Source of the DNA: an uncultured Pelagimonas sp.
GTDB taxonomy: Bacteria; Pseudomonadota; Alphaproteobacteria; Rhodobacterales; Rhodobacteraceae
Direction: 5' to 3'
Assembly (NCBI RefSeq): GCF_947498515.1
Contig: NZ_CANMKO010000016.1
Span: 1-64,000 of the forward strand
DNA length: 64,000 nucleotides
This document shows positions 26,553-35,164 of the stretch, one piece after another. The notes beneath the pieces were generated by a model that made no database searches, was not told where the DNA came from, and saw only the letters and a program-made list of their open reading frames with translations. Positions within the stretch are counted from its first letter, which is position 1. The number at the start of each line of letters is the position of its first letter. A program made the position numbers and the translations under genes.

Positions 26553-26915
26553 TTATTCTCCGGAAACGGGCTCGTCTTGCGTCGAATGCATGCCTGCCTC
26601 TTTTTCAAGCACACGGATTTCGGCTTTTAGCGCCTCATATTCCGCCGTGCGGCGTTGTAGGAAACGGCGGGTTAACATTGTCCGCTCCCTAAGACCGCGT
26701 GGCGTCAGCACATAAGCATAGCGCAGCTTATTATCAGCGGCGCGAAAGTTTTGGATCTTCACTTGCCCTTTTTGGGTCAGCGCCTTGAGGCAGTAATTTA
26801 CCAGTCCAAGACTTAGACCCAACTCGCGGGACAACGCACGCTGAGACAGCGTCGGATCGTCCTGCAAGGCCCGCATCAAGCGAAACCGGACATCTTCGTC
26901 GATTTCACGGCTCAC
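26553..26915 (-). CDS. MarR family EPS-associated transcriptional regulator
   Basis: The 120-residue protein has a winged helix-turn-helix: helix 2-3 around LSQRALSRELGLSLGLVNYC (residues 24-43) and wing near NFRAADNKLRYAYVLT. A C-terminal helix of about 35 residues follows. This is the pattern of the small MarR-type regulators repeatedly found at the head of exopolysaccharide loci. It starts with GTG at 26915; no ATG gives a complete N-terminus. Its position as the first gene of the long minus-strand operon suggests it senses or times capsule production, possibly acting on the 461-nt divergent region next to it (inference). Confidence 0.85.
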   Translation of the reverse strand: MSREIDEDVRFRLMRALQDDPTLSQRALSRELGLSLGLVNYCLKALTQKGQVKIQNFRAADNKLRYAYVLTPRGLRERTMLTRRFLQRRTAEYEALKAEIRVLEKEAGMHSTQDEPVSGE

Positions 26916-27376
26916 AGGGTCATACCATGGCTACCGCACCGGAGCAGGCAAGAACCTGACCGCGAATCGCCGCATTGCAGAAGTCGTCGTTCATTTGTGA
27001 ACGCTTAACCCGGTTCTCCTTTTTGGGAAAGGAAAATTCCGGAAATGGCGCTTTCTGCACTGCAGAATAACCACCTGTAAGCAGCTGAGTTTCAAGCGAG
27101 ATTAGGACATCTGTTGTGTTGGGTTCGCCCTGAGCCTGCGGTGATCCTCTCACCAGCTCTTTGGCAAGTTTGGGCAGACCCTCTTTTTTGATCTCAGTTC
27201 ACCCTGTCCCCCAAGGCGGGGGAGGGCGGGGATATTTAGTAACCATATTTTCAAAAAATATGAATGGAACCTTAAATAACTTGGCTTCACCCTGAGTTTC
27301 ATTTATCCTTCGCAGTGTGGCAAATCCCGGTTGGATGTTGCTAATTTGAGATACTCAATATTTTAAGGTCGACGCT
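26916..27376. other. Divergent promoter region between the two EPS blocks
   Basis: This 461-nt stretch separates the minus-strand ABC-type operon from the plus-strand ExoY gene. An open frame of 77 codons on the minus strand (26920-27153) shows no recognisable domain and is not called. Features seen are an AT-rich part (27238-27300), a GC-rich purine run near 27221, an 8-bp palindrome TTCCGGAA at 27037-27044, and the palindromic element at 27346-27358. Promoters for both directions are expected here, but no convincing -35/-10 pair was found by eye. Confidence 0.5.
27346..27358. promoter_or_regulatory. Small inverted repeat upstream of the ExoY gene
   Basis: TTGAG and CTCAA form perfect 5-bp arms around ATA, ending 18 nt before the start codon at 27377. 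It overlaps a TGAGATAC element that also occurs at 60118 and, as TGAGATAC again, at 63912. It could be an operator or a chance palindrome; five-base arms are short. Confidence 0.3.
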
Positions 27377-28072
27377 ATGTCATTGCCGACAGATCTCGTT
27401 CCTGACACTGTCAAACCCCATGAGAATGACTCATACGTCCCAGATGTTTTTTCAGGTTTCTACGAAAATTTTGGCAAGCGCTGTTTTGACATTGTCTTAA
27501 CACTGCTCATCGCAATCCCCGCGCTTGTTATTGTGATCGCCATTGCGCTGATCATGTTGTTTTCCCACGAAGGTAAAAACATTTTCTTTGGACATCGGCG
27601 TATTGGCAAAGATGGCGAGGCCTTCAAGTGCTGGAAAATCCGCACGATGGTTGTCGATGCCGAGCAGAAACTGCAAGACTACCTCGCCGCCAACCCAGAC
27701 GCCGCAGAGCAGTGGACACGTGACCACAAACTTGATCGCGACCCTAGGATCACTCGGATCGGACGGTTTCTGCGTAAATCAAGCTTGGATGAGCTGCCTC
27801 AGCTTTGGAATGTGTTCAAAGGTGAGATGAGCTTTGTCGGACCGCGTCCGGTTGTGCGCATGGAAATGCACAAATATGGACGATATCGCAAAACATATAT
27901 GTCCGTCCGACCCGGCGTTACCGGGCTTTGGCAGGTCTCTGGACGCAATGGAACCACCTATGCCGAACGGGTTCAGCTTGATGTTGATTACGTTCGAAAC
28001 ATGTCTCTGTTGGGCGATATTAGGCTCGTCTTCCAAACGTTTCGCGTTTTGGTACAGCCCACCGGAAAGTGA
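27377..28072 (+). CDS. Undecaprenyl-phosphate sugar-1-phosphate transferase (ExoY-like)
   Basis: It starts EPS repeat-unit synthesis by moving a hexose-1-phosphate from a UDP-sugar to undecaprenyl phosphate. The 231-residue protein has one hydrophobic segment (about residues 34-62) and then the bacterial sugar-transferase core. That core includes FGHRRIGKDG, the DPRITRIGRFLR and SSLDELPQLWNV motifs, SFVGPRPV, and RPGVTGLWQVSGRN near residue 190. The short N-terminus without extra membrane helices fits ExoY rather than WbaP. ATG 27377 has TTTTAAGG upstream. It heads the plus-strand set with a sulfotransferase, acyltransferase and Wzx. Confidence 0.9.
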   Translation: MSLPTDLVPDTVKPHENDSYVPDVFSGFYENFGKRCFDIVLTLLIAIPALVIVIAIALIMLFSHEGKNIFFGHRRIGKDGEAFKCWKIRTMVVDAEQKLQDYLAANPDAAEQWTRDHKLDRDPRITRIGRFLRKSSLDELPQLWNVFKGEMSFVGPRPVVRMEMHKYGRYRKTYMSVRPGVTGLWQVSGRNGTTYAERVQLDVDYVRNMSLLGDIRLVFQTFRVLVQPTGK

Positions 28073-28281
28073 ACCGGCGACCAGGTTTTCCAAACCTTTC
28101 GCCCCCCTAGAAACGGCACCAAATTTCACCACGAGGGTCAGGCCTTGCATAACGTGAGCCGAAGCCGCCTTCTTGCGGGGCCAATTAATCGCGCAGTGCC
28201 CTCAGACCCATCGCCCCGGTGGGAGAGCCACTTTGATGATTGGCATCACGACTATGACCAGACTGGCAAGGACCATGCGGC

Positions 28282-29037
28282 ATGACACCAAAACTGCTTT
28301 ATATTCATGCGCCCAAATGCGGCGGCACCAGTTTTGGATCTGCTCTGCGTCTGTCCCATCCTCTGTCGCAAGCCACCATTGATTTAAACACCTCACGGCG
28401 CATGCGCGAGGCCATGTACCCACAAGCCCAAGGTGTTGACGCGGTTCTACGCGAACATGAAATTCGCAAGTACCTCTTGGGGGATCTGCTGGTGCGGGGG
28501 GTCAAATGCATTTCGGCCCATGTGTCCTATCATCGGGATTTGCACCAAGGGCTTGACCCTGACCGCCATGCCGTGACTTTGCTGCGTGACCCGGTTGAAC
28601 GGTTTATCTCTCATTACCATTACGTTCAGCGCAAACATCCCGACCCAAATCGCCCCGATACGCTGGCGGAATTTGTCGAGAGTGAAATGGCCCTGCGCTA
28701 TGGCTCGATCTATCTTCTGTATTACGCCAGCACCCATCAACACACCTGTGATGATCTGGAGGCCGCCTTGGACGAGGCGCGCAGCAATCTCGCCTGCTTT
28801 TCCGTGATTGGGGATCTTCGCAATGCTGACGCGTTTCGCAGCGCATTGCGGCATCTGGCCGGACGGCCGCTTTTATATTGGGAGCGCAACAAACGCCCGA
28901 CCAAGGGCGCTGCTGAACATCGCAAAAAGGCCGGTACCGAAGAGATTTCCGACGCATTGCGCGCGCGTATCACCGAGATTTGCGCCCCCGATATCGCCCT
29001 TTACAATCACGCCAAAACACTGCCCTCTTTCGTCTAA
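28282..29037 (+). CDS. Sulfotransferase family 2-type protein
   Basis: The 251-residue protein begins MTPKLLYIHAPKCGGTSFGS, the PAPS-binding P-loop of the family 2 sulfotransferases. AVTLLRDPVERFISHYHYVQ (about residues 97-116) is the 3'-phosphate-binding segment, and HVSYH is likely part of the active site. It has no signal peptide. It follows the ExoY gene after about 210 nt, and AAGGA precedes the start. With the other three it makes four probable sulfotransferases in the window. This one belongs to the second polymer by position. Confidence 0.8.
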   Translation: MTPKLLYIHAPKCGGTSFGSALRLSHPLSQATIDLNTSRRMREAMYPQAQGVDAVLREHEIRKYLLGDLLVRGVKCISAHVSYHRDLHQGLDPDRHAVTLLRDPVERFISHYHYVQRKHPDPNRPDTLAEFVESEMALRYGSIYLLYYASTHQHTCDDLEAALDEARSNLACFSVIGDLRNADAFRSALRHLAGRPLLYWERNKRPTKGAAEHRKKAGTEEISDALRARITEICAPDIALYNHAKTLPSFV

Positions 29038-29053
29038 ACTCAAGAGATATTTC

Positions 29054-30133
29054 ATGAACGCCTCCCCCTCCAAACTGCTTGGCGTGCAATATATGCGCGC
29101 GCTGGCCTCGGGAATGGTGCTGTTTGGGCATGTGCTTGCCGAAACGGAACATTATCTCAAAATCGACATGCCCTTTGGCTGGGTGCCTTGGACACGCGGC
29201 GTGGACATCTTCTTTGTGATTTCGGGTTTTATCATTCTGGTCTCGTCCCAGAAATATTTTGAGGCCCCCGGTGGCGTGCGGGTTTTCTGCCGCAAACGCT
29301 TCACCCGTGTTGTGCCCCTCTACTGGCTGTTCACCACTTTGATGCTGGCGGTCTTGTTGATCCTGCCGTCCGGGGCAAAGCAAACCCAACTGGATTGGGG
29401 GCAGGTCATCACCTCATATCTGTTTATCCCTTATGAACGTTACGATGGCCGCGCCGCGCCCATTCTGTCTTTGGGATGGACCCTGAATTTCGAGATCTTC
29501 TTTTATGCCGTCTTTGCGCTGGCCCTGTTCTTGCCGCGTCGCATTGGCCCGTTGAGTGTTGTTGTGCTGATGACGGTTTGGGCCGCATTGGGGGCGTTGA
29601 TCCCGGGCATGGCCGACATCACCGTTCTTCGGGTGTGGAGCAATCCGCTCATTCTCGAATTCTGTATGGGCGTGCTGCTGGGGCAGCTCTATGTCCATCA
29701 TTCGCTCCAACAGCAGGATCAGCCCGAACACAACAAAGCGCGTAATCGCGTTGGCTGGGCGTTGCTGGCGACGGGGTTCGGTCTGCTTTGCCTACTTAAT
29801 CAAATCGATGGCCTGCCACGTTGGATCGCCAGCGGGTTTCCTGCCACGATGATGGTTGCCAGCATCGTGTTCTTTTACACACCCCACAATGAGCCGGGGC
29901 GATGGGCCCGGATTGGCGGGCTACTTGGTGATAGTTCCTATGCGCTCTATCTGTCGCATCGGTTCTTTTTGCGGGCTTTGACGATGGTTATCGTCCCACT
30001 GCTCCCCGCGACGATCACAGGGGGGCTGCTTTTTACCGGGGTGGCCTGTAGCGTCGCAATTGCCGGATCCCTTGTGGTTTATGTCTGGATCGAACGACCA
30101 CTCTTGCGTCTCACCTCAGGCAAGCCAAGGTAA
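29054..30133 (+). CDS. Acyltransferase family 3 membrane protein (ExoZ-like)
   Basis: ATG 29054 gives 359 residues beginning MNASPSKLLGVQYMRALASG; the frame is open to 28808 but overlaps the sulfotransferase gene. The N-terminus fits ExoZ/OafA-type proteins: a LFGHVLAETEH segment with the essential His, then GVDIFFVISGFII, about ten membrane helices and the YALYLSH motif. Such enzymes add acetyl groups to repeat-unit sugars at the inner membrane. It precedes wzx by 4 nt, so the two are coupled. Confidence 0.9.
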   Translation: MNASPSKLLGVQYMRALASGMVLFGHVLAETEHYLKIDMPFGWVPWTRGVDIFFVISGFIILVSSQKYFEAPGGVRVFCRKRFTRVVPLYWLFTTLMLAVLLILPSGAKQTQLDWGQVITSYLFIPYERYDGRAAPILSLGWTLNFEIFFYAVFALALFLPRRIGPLSVVVLMTVWAALGALIPGMADITVLRVWSNPLILEFCMGVLLGQLYVHHSLQQQDQPEHNKARNRVGWALLATGFGLLCLLNQIDGLPRWIASGFPATMMVASIVFFYTPHNEPGRWARIGGLLGDSSYALYLSHRFFLRALTMVIVPLLPATITGGLLFTGVACSVAIAGSLVVYVWIERPLLRLTSGKPR

Positions 30134-30137
30134 CACC

Positions 30138-31601
30138 ATGACGGGCAAGCTCAAACATCAGGCGCTTTGGTCGGCTCTTTTACAATTCTCGCGCTTTGGC
30201 GGAAACGCCGTGCTGTTTCTGGTTATGGCGCGCTTTTTGAGCCTCGAAGAGATCGGCGCCTTTGGTATGGCCTATGCGCCCATTCGCTGGACACAGGTCT
30301 TGTTGAAAACCGGCGTATCCGACAGTGTTGTGGTCACCCTTCGCAAGGCGGGCCAAGGCCAACAGACGCGCGCCGTGTTTGATGCTCTGTTTTGGCTGGC
30401 TATTGGGTTTAGCGGGCTGATTATTGCCCTCATCGCCGCCATTGCGTTTGCCTTGCAAATTGTGTTGTCCAGCGAACAACCCGTCAGCGAAATGATGTGG
30501 GTTTTATCGGCGGTGCCGCTGGCTTTTGGCTTGGCGGCTGTGCCCGAAGGGTTGCTCCGCAAAAACCTGCAAATCCGCTCCTTGGCGCTGCGCACATTGG
30601 CGGTTCAACTGGCCTCGGCGGGATTGGCGATCTGGCTGGCGATGCAGGGGGCAGGGGGGTGGGCCTTGGTTGGGTTTGCGGTGCTCAATGCGGTTTTATC
30701 AAGCGCCATCTCGATTGCGATGGCGCGCTATTGGCCCCAACACGGCCCAGATGTGGCGGCCATACGGGCGGAATTCAGACAGACCTCGACGATCTCCGCC
30801 CGCGCCTTGGTGGCCAATGGGGTTTATGCCTTGTTGCAATTTTCCATTGGTCTCGGGCTTGGTTTGGCGGCGGCGGGGGCGTTTCAGATCGCACAGCGGG
30901 TCTATCAAATCCTAGATGCCCTCTGTTTAGCACCCATCCGTTTTTTGGTTTTACCACTCTTCTCCCGCGAGGCCGAAAAACGCGGCGGGGCTCTTTCCGC
31001 CGACACGCTCCGGCGGGCTTTGGGATTAACCGGGCTCATCTCGGCCCCCGTGTATCTAGGCACAATTGTCGTCGCCGGGCCGCTATTGCAGCGGGTGATC
31101 GGACCAGAGAACGCCAGCCAAAGCCTGCCAGCCTTGCAACTTCTCTGCCTACTTGGCCTTTCGATGGCGTCGGTGACCGTTCTGACCCAGGCTTTGACGG
31201 TGGCAGGCCACGCAGGTCTTGCCCTGCGGCGCACCATCTGGACCCTATGCGCCACGGCCCTGCTTGCCCTTCCGGGCCTGCTATATTCGGTCGAAGCTGT
31301 CGCCTTGGGTTTTGTGATCGCATCTTATCTGGTGTTGGCGGTCTTTTTCACCCGGCTTGAACCGATCTTTGGCCTATCAGGGAAAACCGCATTTGAGGCC
31401 GTAGCCCGCCCGTATCTTGCCGCCGCCCTAAGCCTTGGCCTTGTCTGGGTCACCTCACGGGGGCTGGCAACCGCCCTGGGATGGCCAGAGCAGGCCGTTC
31501 TATTTGGGCTTCTGGTACCGGGCGTGGCGCTTTATGCTGTGCTGGCCAAGTATTTGGCCCCAGAAGCCACGCAGCACTTGCGCAGCGCTCTTAAACGTTG
31601 A
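30138..31601 (+). CDS. wzx: Lipid-linked oligosaccharide flippase (Wzx/PST family)
   Basis: The start is ATG 30138 (MTGKLKHQALWSALLQFSRF) with AAGG about 8 nt upstream. The 487-residue protein is strongly hydrophobic, with twelve to fourteen membrane segments. The N-terminal pattern of FSRFGGNAVLFLVMARFLSLEEIG and the LKTGVSDSVV loop are typical of polysaccharide transporters. It would move lipid-linked repeat units to the periplasm. Its last 11 nt overlap the convergent GT4 gene at 31591. Its presence with an ExoY enzyme marks block B as Wzx/Wzy-dependent. Confidence 0.88.
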   Translation: MTGKLKHQALWSALLQFSRFGGNAVLFLVMARFLSLEEIGAFGMAYAPIRWTQVLLKTGVSDSVVVTLRKAGQGQQTRAVFDALFWLAIGFSGLIIALIAAIAFALQIVLSSEQPVSEMMWVLSAVPLAFGLAAVPEGLLRKNLQIRSLALRTLAVQLASAGLAIWLAMQGAGGWALVGFAVLNAVLSSAISIAMARYWPQHGPDVAAIRAEFRQTSTISARALVANGVYALLQFSIGLGLGLAAAGAFQIAQRVYQILDALCLAPIRFLVLPLFSREAEKRGGALSADTLRRALGLTGLISAPVYLGTIVVAGPLLQRVIGPENASQSLPALQLLCLLGLSMASVTVLTQALTVAGHAGLALRRTIWTLCATALLALPGLLYSVEAVALGFVIASYLVLAVFFTRLEPIFGLSGKTAFEAVARPYLAAALSLGLVWVTSRGLATALGWPEQAVLFGLLVPGVALYAVLAKYLAPEATQHLRSALKR

Positions 31602-32676
31602 CCAACCCGATCAACCGCTCCGCACTGACGGCCCAGCTAAATTCGGCGGCGCGCGCCCGCCCGCGGGCCCCAAGAGCCGCCCGGCTTTCCGGATTCATCG
31701 CCAAAAACGCCTTTAGGGCCCGTGTGATATCGCTCGGATCAGTCGGGGTGAAATATAGCGCTGCATCCCCCAGAATTTCCGGCATCGCCGTGGTATCCGA
31801 AGACAAAACCGGGGTGCCAAGGCTCATGGCTTCAAGCGGAGGAATGCCAAACCCTTCGTAAAGGGAGGGCCAAACAAAAGCGGCGGCATGCGCATAAAGC
31901 GTCTTGAGTTCGCCATCACTCACCCGGCCCAACAGGGTGATCTGCTCACTGGCCGTCATTTCCGCCTGAGCTACCCCCGGAGTAAAACCGCCCGCCACTG
32001 CCAATGGCATATCGGCCGTCTCAACACGGGCAAGAGCATCAATCAAACGGGATATGTTCTTGTTTGGGCTTTGGTTGCCCGCCGCTAAAAAATAGCGCCC
32101 CGAGGTCAAACCCCAACGCGCCAACACCGCGTCATCACCGGCCGTCGTTAGGATGTGTTCGGCACTGTTGCCAATCACCGCAAACCGATCTGCGGGCACC
32201 TGCAGACAGCGCCCCAATTCACCGGCCGAATAATGGCTGACGGTCGCCAATTGGCGCACCCGCCGCGCCAAAATAAAGCGGGCCGTTTTATGAAAGAGCC
32301 GGTAGGGGCGCGAAAAGGCCTTGGGAAGCGTCCAAATATTGGCATCATGGATCACCAACACTTGGTTGCGGCAGCGAATTGGGCCGGCGCCGCATAGGCT
32401 AATCAGCGGATCTTGCCCGACTTTACGGCCAAGACTTAGCTGTTCCCACGCATGGCCACCCGGTCCGGACAAGGGGCGGATTTTCAGCACCTGCCATGAG
32501 GGTGGGGCAACCAACGGCGCGCCCTCCGGGTACCAAACCGACACATCCCCCCAGCGCCGGGCCAAATCCGGGTCCGCCGCAAGGCGCGCATCCAGCGCCG
32601 TGAGCAATTCGCGGGCAAACCGTTGGACCCCGGAAATCGGTTGCACCAAAAAGCGGCCATTCACGTGGATCGACAT
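31591..32676 (-). CDS. Glycosyltransferase family 4
   Basis: ATG 32676 (MSIHVNGRFLVQPISGVQRF) is preferred over a TTG two codons earlier and lies 2 nt after the upstream stop. The 361-residue GT-B protein has the VQRFAREL start typical of mannosyl- and rhamnosyl-like GT4 enzymes, and YFLAAGNQSPNKNISRLIDA at the donor-domain opening. The E-x7-E motif is in SLYEGFGIPPLEAMSLG. It is the last gene of the minus-strand block B operon and converges on wzx. Confidence 0.88.
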   Translation of the reverse strand: MSIHVNGRFLVQPISGVQRFARELLTALDARLAADPDLARRWGDVSVWYPEGAPLVAPPSWQVLKIRPLSGPGGHAWEQLSLGRKVGQDPLISLCGAGPIRCRNQVLVIHDANIWTLPKAFSRPYRLFHKTARFILARRVRQLATVSHYSAGELGRCLQVPADRFAVIGNSAEHILTTAGDDAVLARWGLTSGRYFLAAGNQSPNKNISRLIDALARVETADMPLAVAGGFTPGVAQAEMTASEQITLLGRVSDGELKTLYAHAAAFVWPSLYEGFGIPPLEAMSLGTPVLSSDTTAMPEILGDAALYFTPTDPSDITRALKAFLAMNPESRAALGARGRARAAEFSWAVSAERLIGLVNV

Positions 32677-32678
32677 GT

Positions 32679-33830
32679 TCAAAGAGCCCCGTTTTTTGTG
32701 GCCAAAGACGTTTCATAGAGCGCCGTGGTCCGCGCGCCCAGCCGATCAAGTTCCCAATTGGACACATCCGTTTCGGCGGCCCCCTGTGCCAGAGTTTCAA
32801 GACGGTTACGATCCGTCAAAAGATCGCGCAGGGCCAGGGCGGTGTCGGACAGATCACCGGGATCGGTAATCAGACCATTGTGACCATGAGAAATGATTTC
32901 CGTGATCCCGGGAAGATCGGCAACAACAACCGGCTTGCCGCTTGCAACATATTGCACCACGACACGGGGCAGACCTTCGCGCTCCGAAACCAAAACACAA
33001 ACATCAGCCAAAGCAATCAAGGCCTCGGGGTCATTGCGAAACCCCGTCATGATGACACGATCCTCAAGACCTAGATCGGCCACATGCTGACGCACCGCCG
33101 TCTCATGGGGGCCTTTGCCGGCAAACACGATGCGGGTGGCCTTGGGGAGGGTCGGCAAAACCTGTGCCATGGCGTCAAGAAACGGGATATGCCGTTTGCG
33201 CGGTTCATAGGCGGCAAGCATCAAGATAACAGGCGGGGCAACTTTGGGGTCACAGCCCAACACATCGGCCCAGTCCGCAGGGGGCGAGGCGTTTTGGAAC
33301 TGCTCAAGCGGCATGCCGGAATAGACGGGCTCGACCTCTGTGCAAATCCCCGCATCAATATAGGCCTGCCCGACGCTGCGCGACACGGCGATAAAGAGAT
33401 CCGTGTGCCGCGCGGCCAATTTCTCCGCCGCAATATAAACGGCCGCCTTCATCCTGCTCACCCCATCAAAGGGGATAATATGGATCCCATGCACAACCAG
33501 CGCCCCCGGCACGGCCGTACTGGCCAACCGGCCAAGAATACCAGCCTTGCTTTGGTGGGTGTGGATGACGTCCGGGGCCAAATCGCGCAACACCCGACGC
33601 AACGCCCGGATCGCGGACCAATCCTGAGAAAGGCGGATCGGGTGCACCATCTGCGGCACGGTGACAAAGCGCAGTCGGTCGCCGTATTTCTGCTGCCAGA
33701 GGGGATCGGGATCGGGTCCGTGGATCACAGTCACCTCATGGCCATGCGCCGCCTGCCACAGGCAAGTCTCAAGGGTATTCTCTTCCGAACCCGCCCGCAA
33801 AAGCCGTGTTAACACGTGAATAATGTGCAT
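32679..33830 (-). CDS. Glycosyltransferase family 4
   Basis: This 383-residue protein begins MHIIHVLTRLLRAGSEENTL, with DVIHTHQSKAG, the donor-domain VILMLAAYEPRKRHIPFLDA, and LVSEREGLPRVVVQYVASG in the place of the E-x7-E motif, where Gln replaces the second Glu. The N-terminus with R.GSEENT is shared with several EPS-linked GT4 transferases. It lies downstream of the polymerase-like gene by 17 nt. Its donor cannot be deduced. Confidence 0.87.
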   Translation of the reverse strand: MHIIHVLTRLLRAGSEENTLETCLWQAAHGHEVTVIHGPDPDPLWQQKYGDRLRFVTVPQMVHPIRLSQDWSAIRALRRVLRDLAPDVIHTHQSKAGILGRLASTAVPGALVVHGIHIIPFDGVSRMKAAVYIAAEKLAARHTDLFIAVSRSVGQAYIDAGICTEVEPVYSGMPLEQFQNASPPADWADVLGCDPKVAPPVILMLAAYEPRKRHIPFLDAMAQVLPTLPKATRIVFAGKGPHETAVRQHVADLGLEDRVIMTGFRNDPEALIALADVCVLVSEREGLPRVVVQYVASGKPVVVADLPGITEIISHGHNGLITDPGDLSDTALALRDLLTDRNRLETLAQGAAETDVSNWELDRLGARTTALYETSLATKNGAL

Positions 33831-33847
33831 GAAATTGGGCCCTTAGG

Positions 33848-35134
33848 TCATGAAAATACTGGGGTGTCGCTACGGGACGGGGGCTGCTCTGGCAAGCCCG
33901 GCGCGCCACGCCGTTCTTTGGCAAAGGACCCAACAAAGACCAAAACGATAATCATCGCCACAAAGTTCGTCTGTGCAAAATACATCGAATGCGTACTTAG
34001 GGCATAGGCCCCGGCGAATTGGCCATAAATCGCCGCGCCGGTGACGCTTTCAAAACCTTTGTGAAACGCGATCCTGCTAATAATCGCCAAACCCGCTATA
34101 TAGAGCGCAGCGCCAACAGCGCCAAAATCAACATAGGGCGTGGTAAACACTGACCATTCCCCACCCCCGCGAATATTGTCTATCTGGGACAAACTATCCG
34201 CCAGAAGGACCCGGAAGTAGTCTTCTGTTTGGGTAAAGAACATCGCAAATTTAAACGAGAAGTAGCCATGCGTGTGCTCAAATTCCCGGTTAAACGGCAT
34301 AAAAGAATTCAGCAGATCATTTGAAAAGTAGAACACCAGTTTTTCAAAACCGATTTCAAGCGCGCTCGCTTGAATTGAGGCGTTGGTAATGGCCTCTCGT
34401 CCAATCCAAGATGTCATGAAAAGGGCAAACCCAATTGGCAAATATTGCAACCCGACCAACCGGCGATGCACCATGCAGGTCGAAAAATACGCCGCCATGA
34501 TAAGCTGTAGCAATAGCAACCGCTGGGACATCACAATCGGCAACAAAATCAGAACCACCAGATTGAACCCAAAGGTCAACAGGCAGAGCAAACGTTCGGT
34601 TTTTCCCAGATTTCCATTTCTTGCCCCAACCGCCAACAAGGTGGCCGCGATTGTCCCCGTGGCAGGCAAAGAGGCATAAATCACCCGCATGCCCTTGAAC
34701 AGCTTGTTGTTGAGCAAGGTTTCGCGGGCCTCAAGTGCATCCAATTGCACCAGCACAATCAACGCTCGGATGCCGCCCACCTGTCGCGCGGTCAAATAGA
34801 CCCAAAGCAGGGTGACACCCAAGAAAACCAGATTGGTGGCAAATGCCACCCGTGCGGCCCGATTGATATCACCTCTACCCCGGAAAGGCCCCGGTTGCGG
34901 CAATGCAATCCGTGTTAGAAACGTCGCCATCGCGAACACCAAATAGGCCAGGATCAGCCATGACGCCCCTTTCCAGGTGAAATCTTCGACCGTCATCTGT
35001 TCGCGCGCCAACATCAAAAGCGCGATGTCAAACCGCTCGGGGTCCAAAAAGGGCAAGACGGCAACCGCGATCGTGATCACCCAAGCCACAGTCAAAAGCA
35101 CCAATGGCGAAACCGGCAAAAGCATGCGGGGCAT
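33848..35134 (-). CDS. Oligosaccharide repeat unit polymerase (Wzy-like)
   Basis: The 428-residue protein has about ten to twelve hydrophobic segments. The large periplasmic loop around residues 260-330 (EFEHTHGYFSFKFAMFFTQ, then the IRGGGEWSVFTTPYVDFGA segment) and the arginine-rich stretch after the first helices fit O-antigen polymerase-type membrane proteins. Wzy joins repeat units on the periplasmic side. Sequence identity in this family is usually low, so the call rests on topology and on the neighbours (wzx, ExoY, GT4). Confidence 0.7.
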   Translation of the reverse strand: MPRMLLPVSPLVLLTVAWVITIAVAVLPFLDPERFDIALLMLAREQMTVEDFTWKGASWLILAYLVFAMATFLTRIALPQPGPFRGRGDINRAARVAFATNLVFLGVTLLWVYLTARQVGGIRALIVLVQLDALEARETLLNNKLFKGMRVIYASLPATGTIAATLLAVGARNGNLGKTERLLCLLTFGFNLVVLILLPIVMSQRLLLLQLIMAAYFSTCMVHRRLVGLQYLPIGFALFMTSWIGREAITNASIQASALEIGFEKLVFYFSNDLLNSFMPFNREFEHTHGYFSFKFAMFFTQTEDYFRVLLADSLSQIDNIRGGGEWSVFTTPYVDFGAVGAALYIAGLAIISRIAFHKGFESVTGAAIYGQFAGAYALSTHSMYFAQTNFVAMIIVLVFVGSFAKERRGAPGLPEQPPSRSDTPVFS

Positions 35135-35164
35135 GATGACATGTCTCCTTGCGTAATCGACAGC

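Noticed and set aside
26920-27153. 77-codon minus-strand frame upstream of the MarR-EPS gene
   Set aside because: No ribosome binding site, no domain, and it lies in the expected divergent promoter region.
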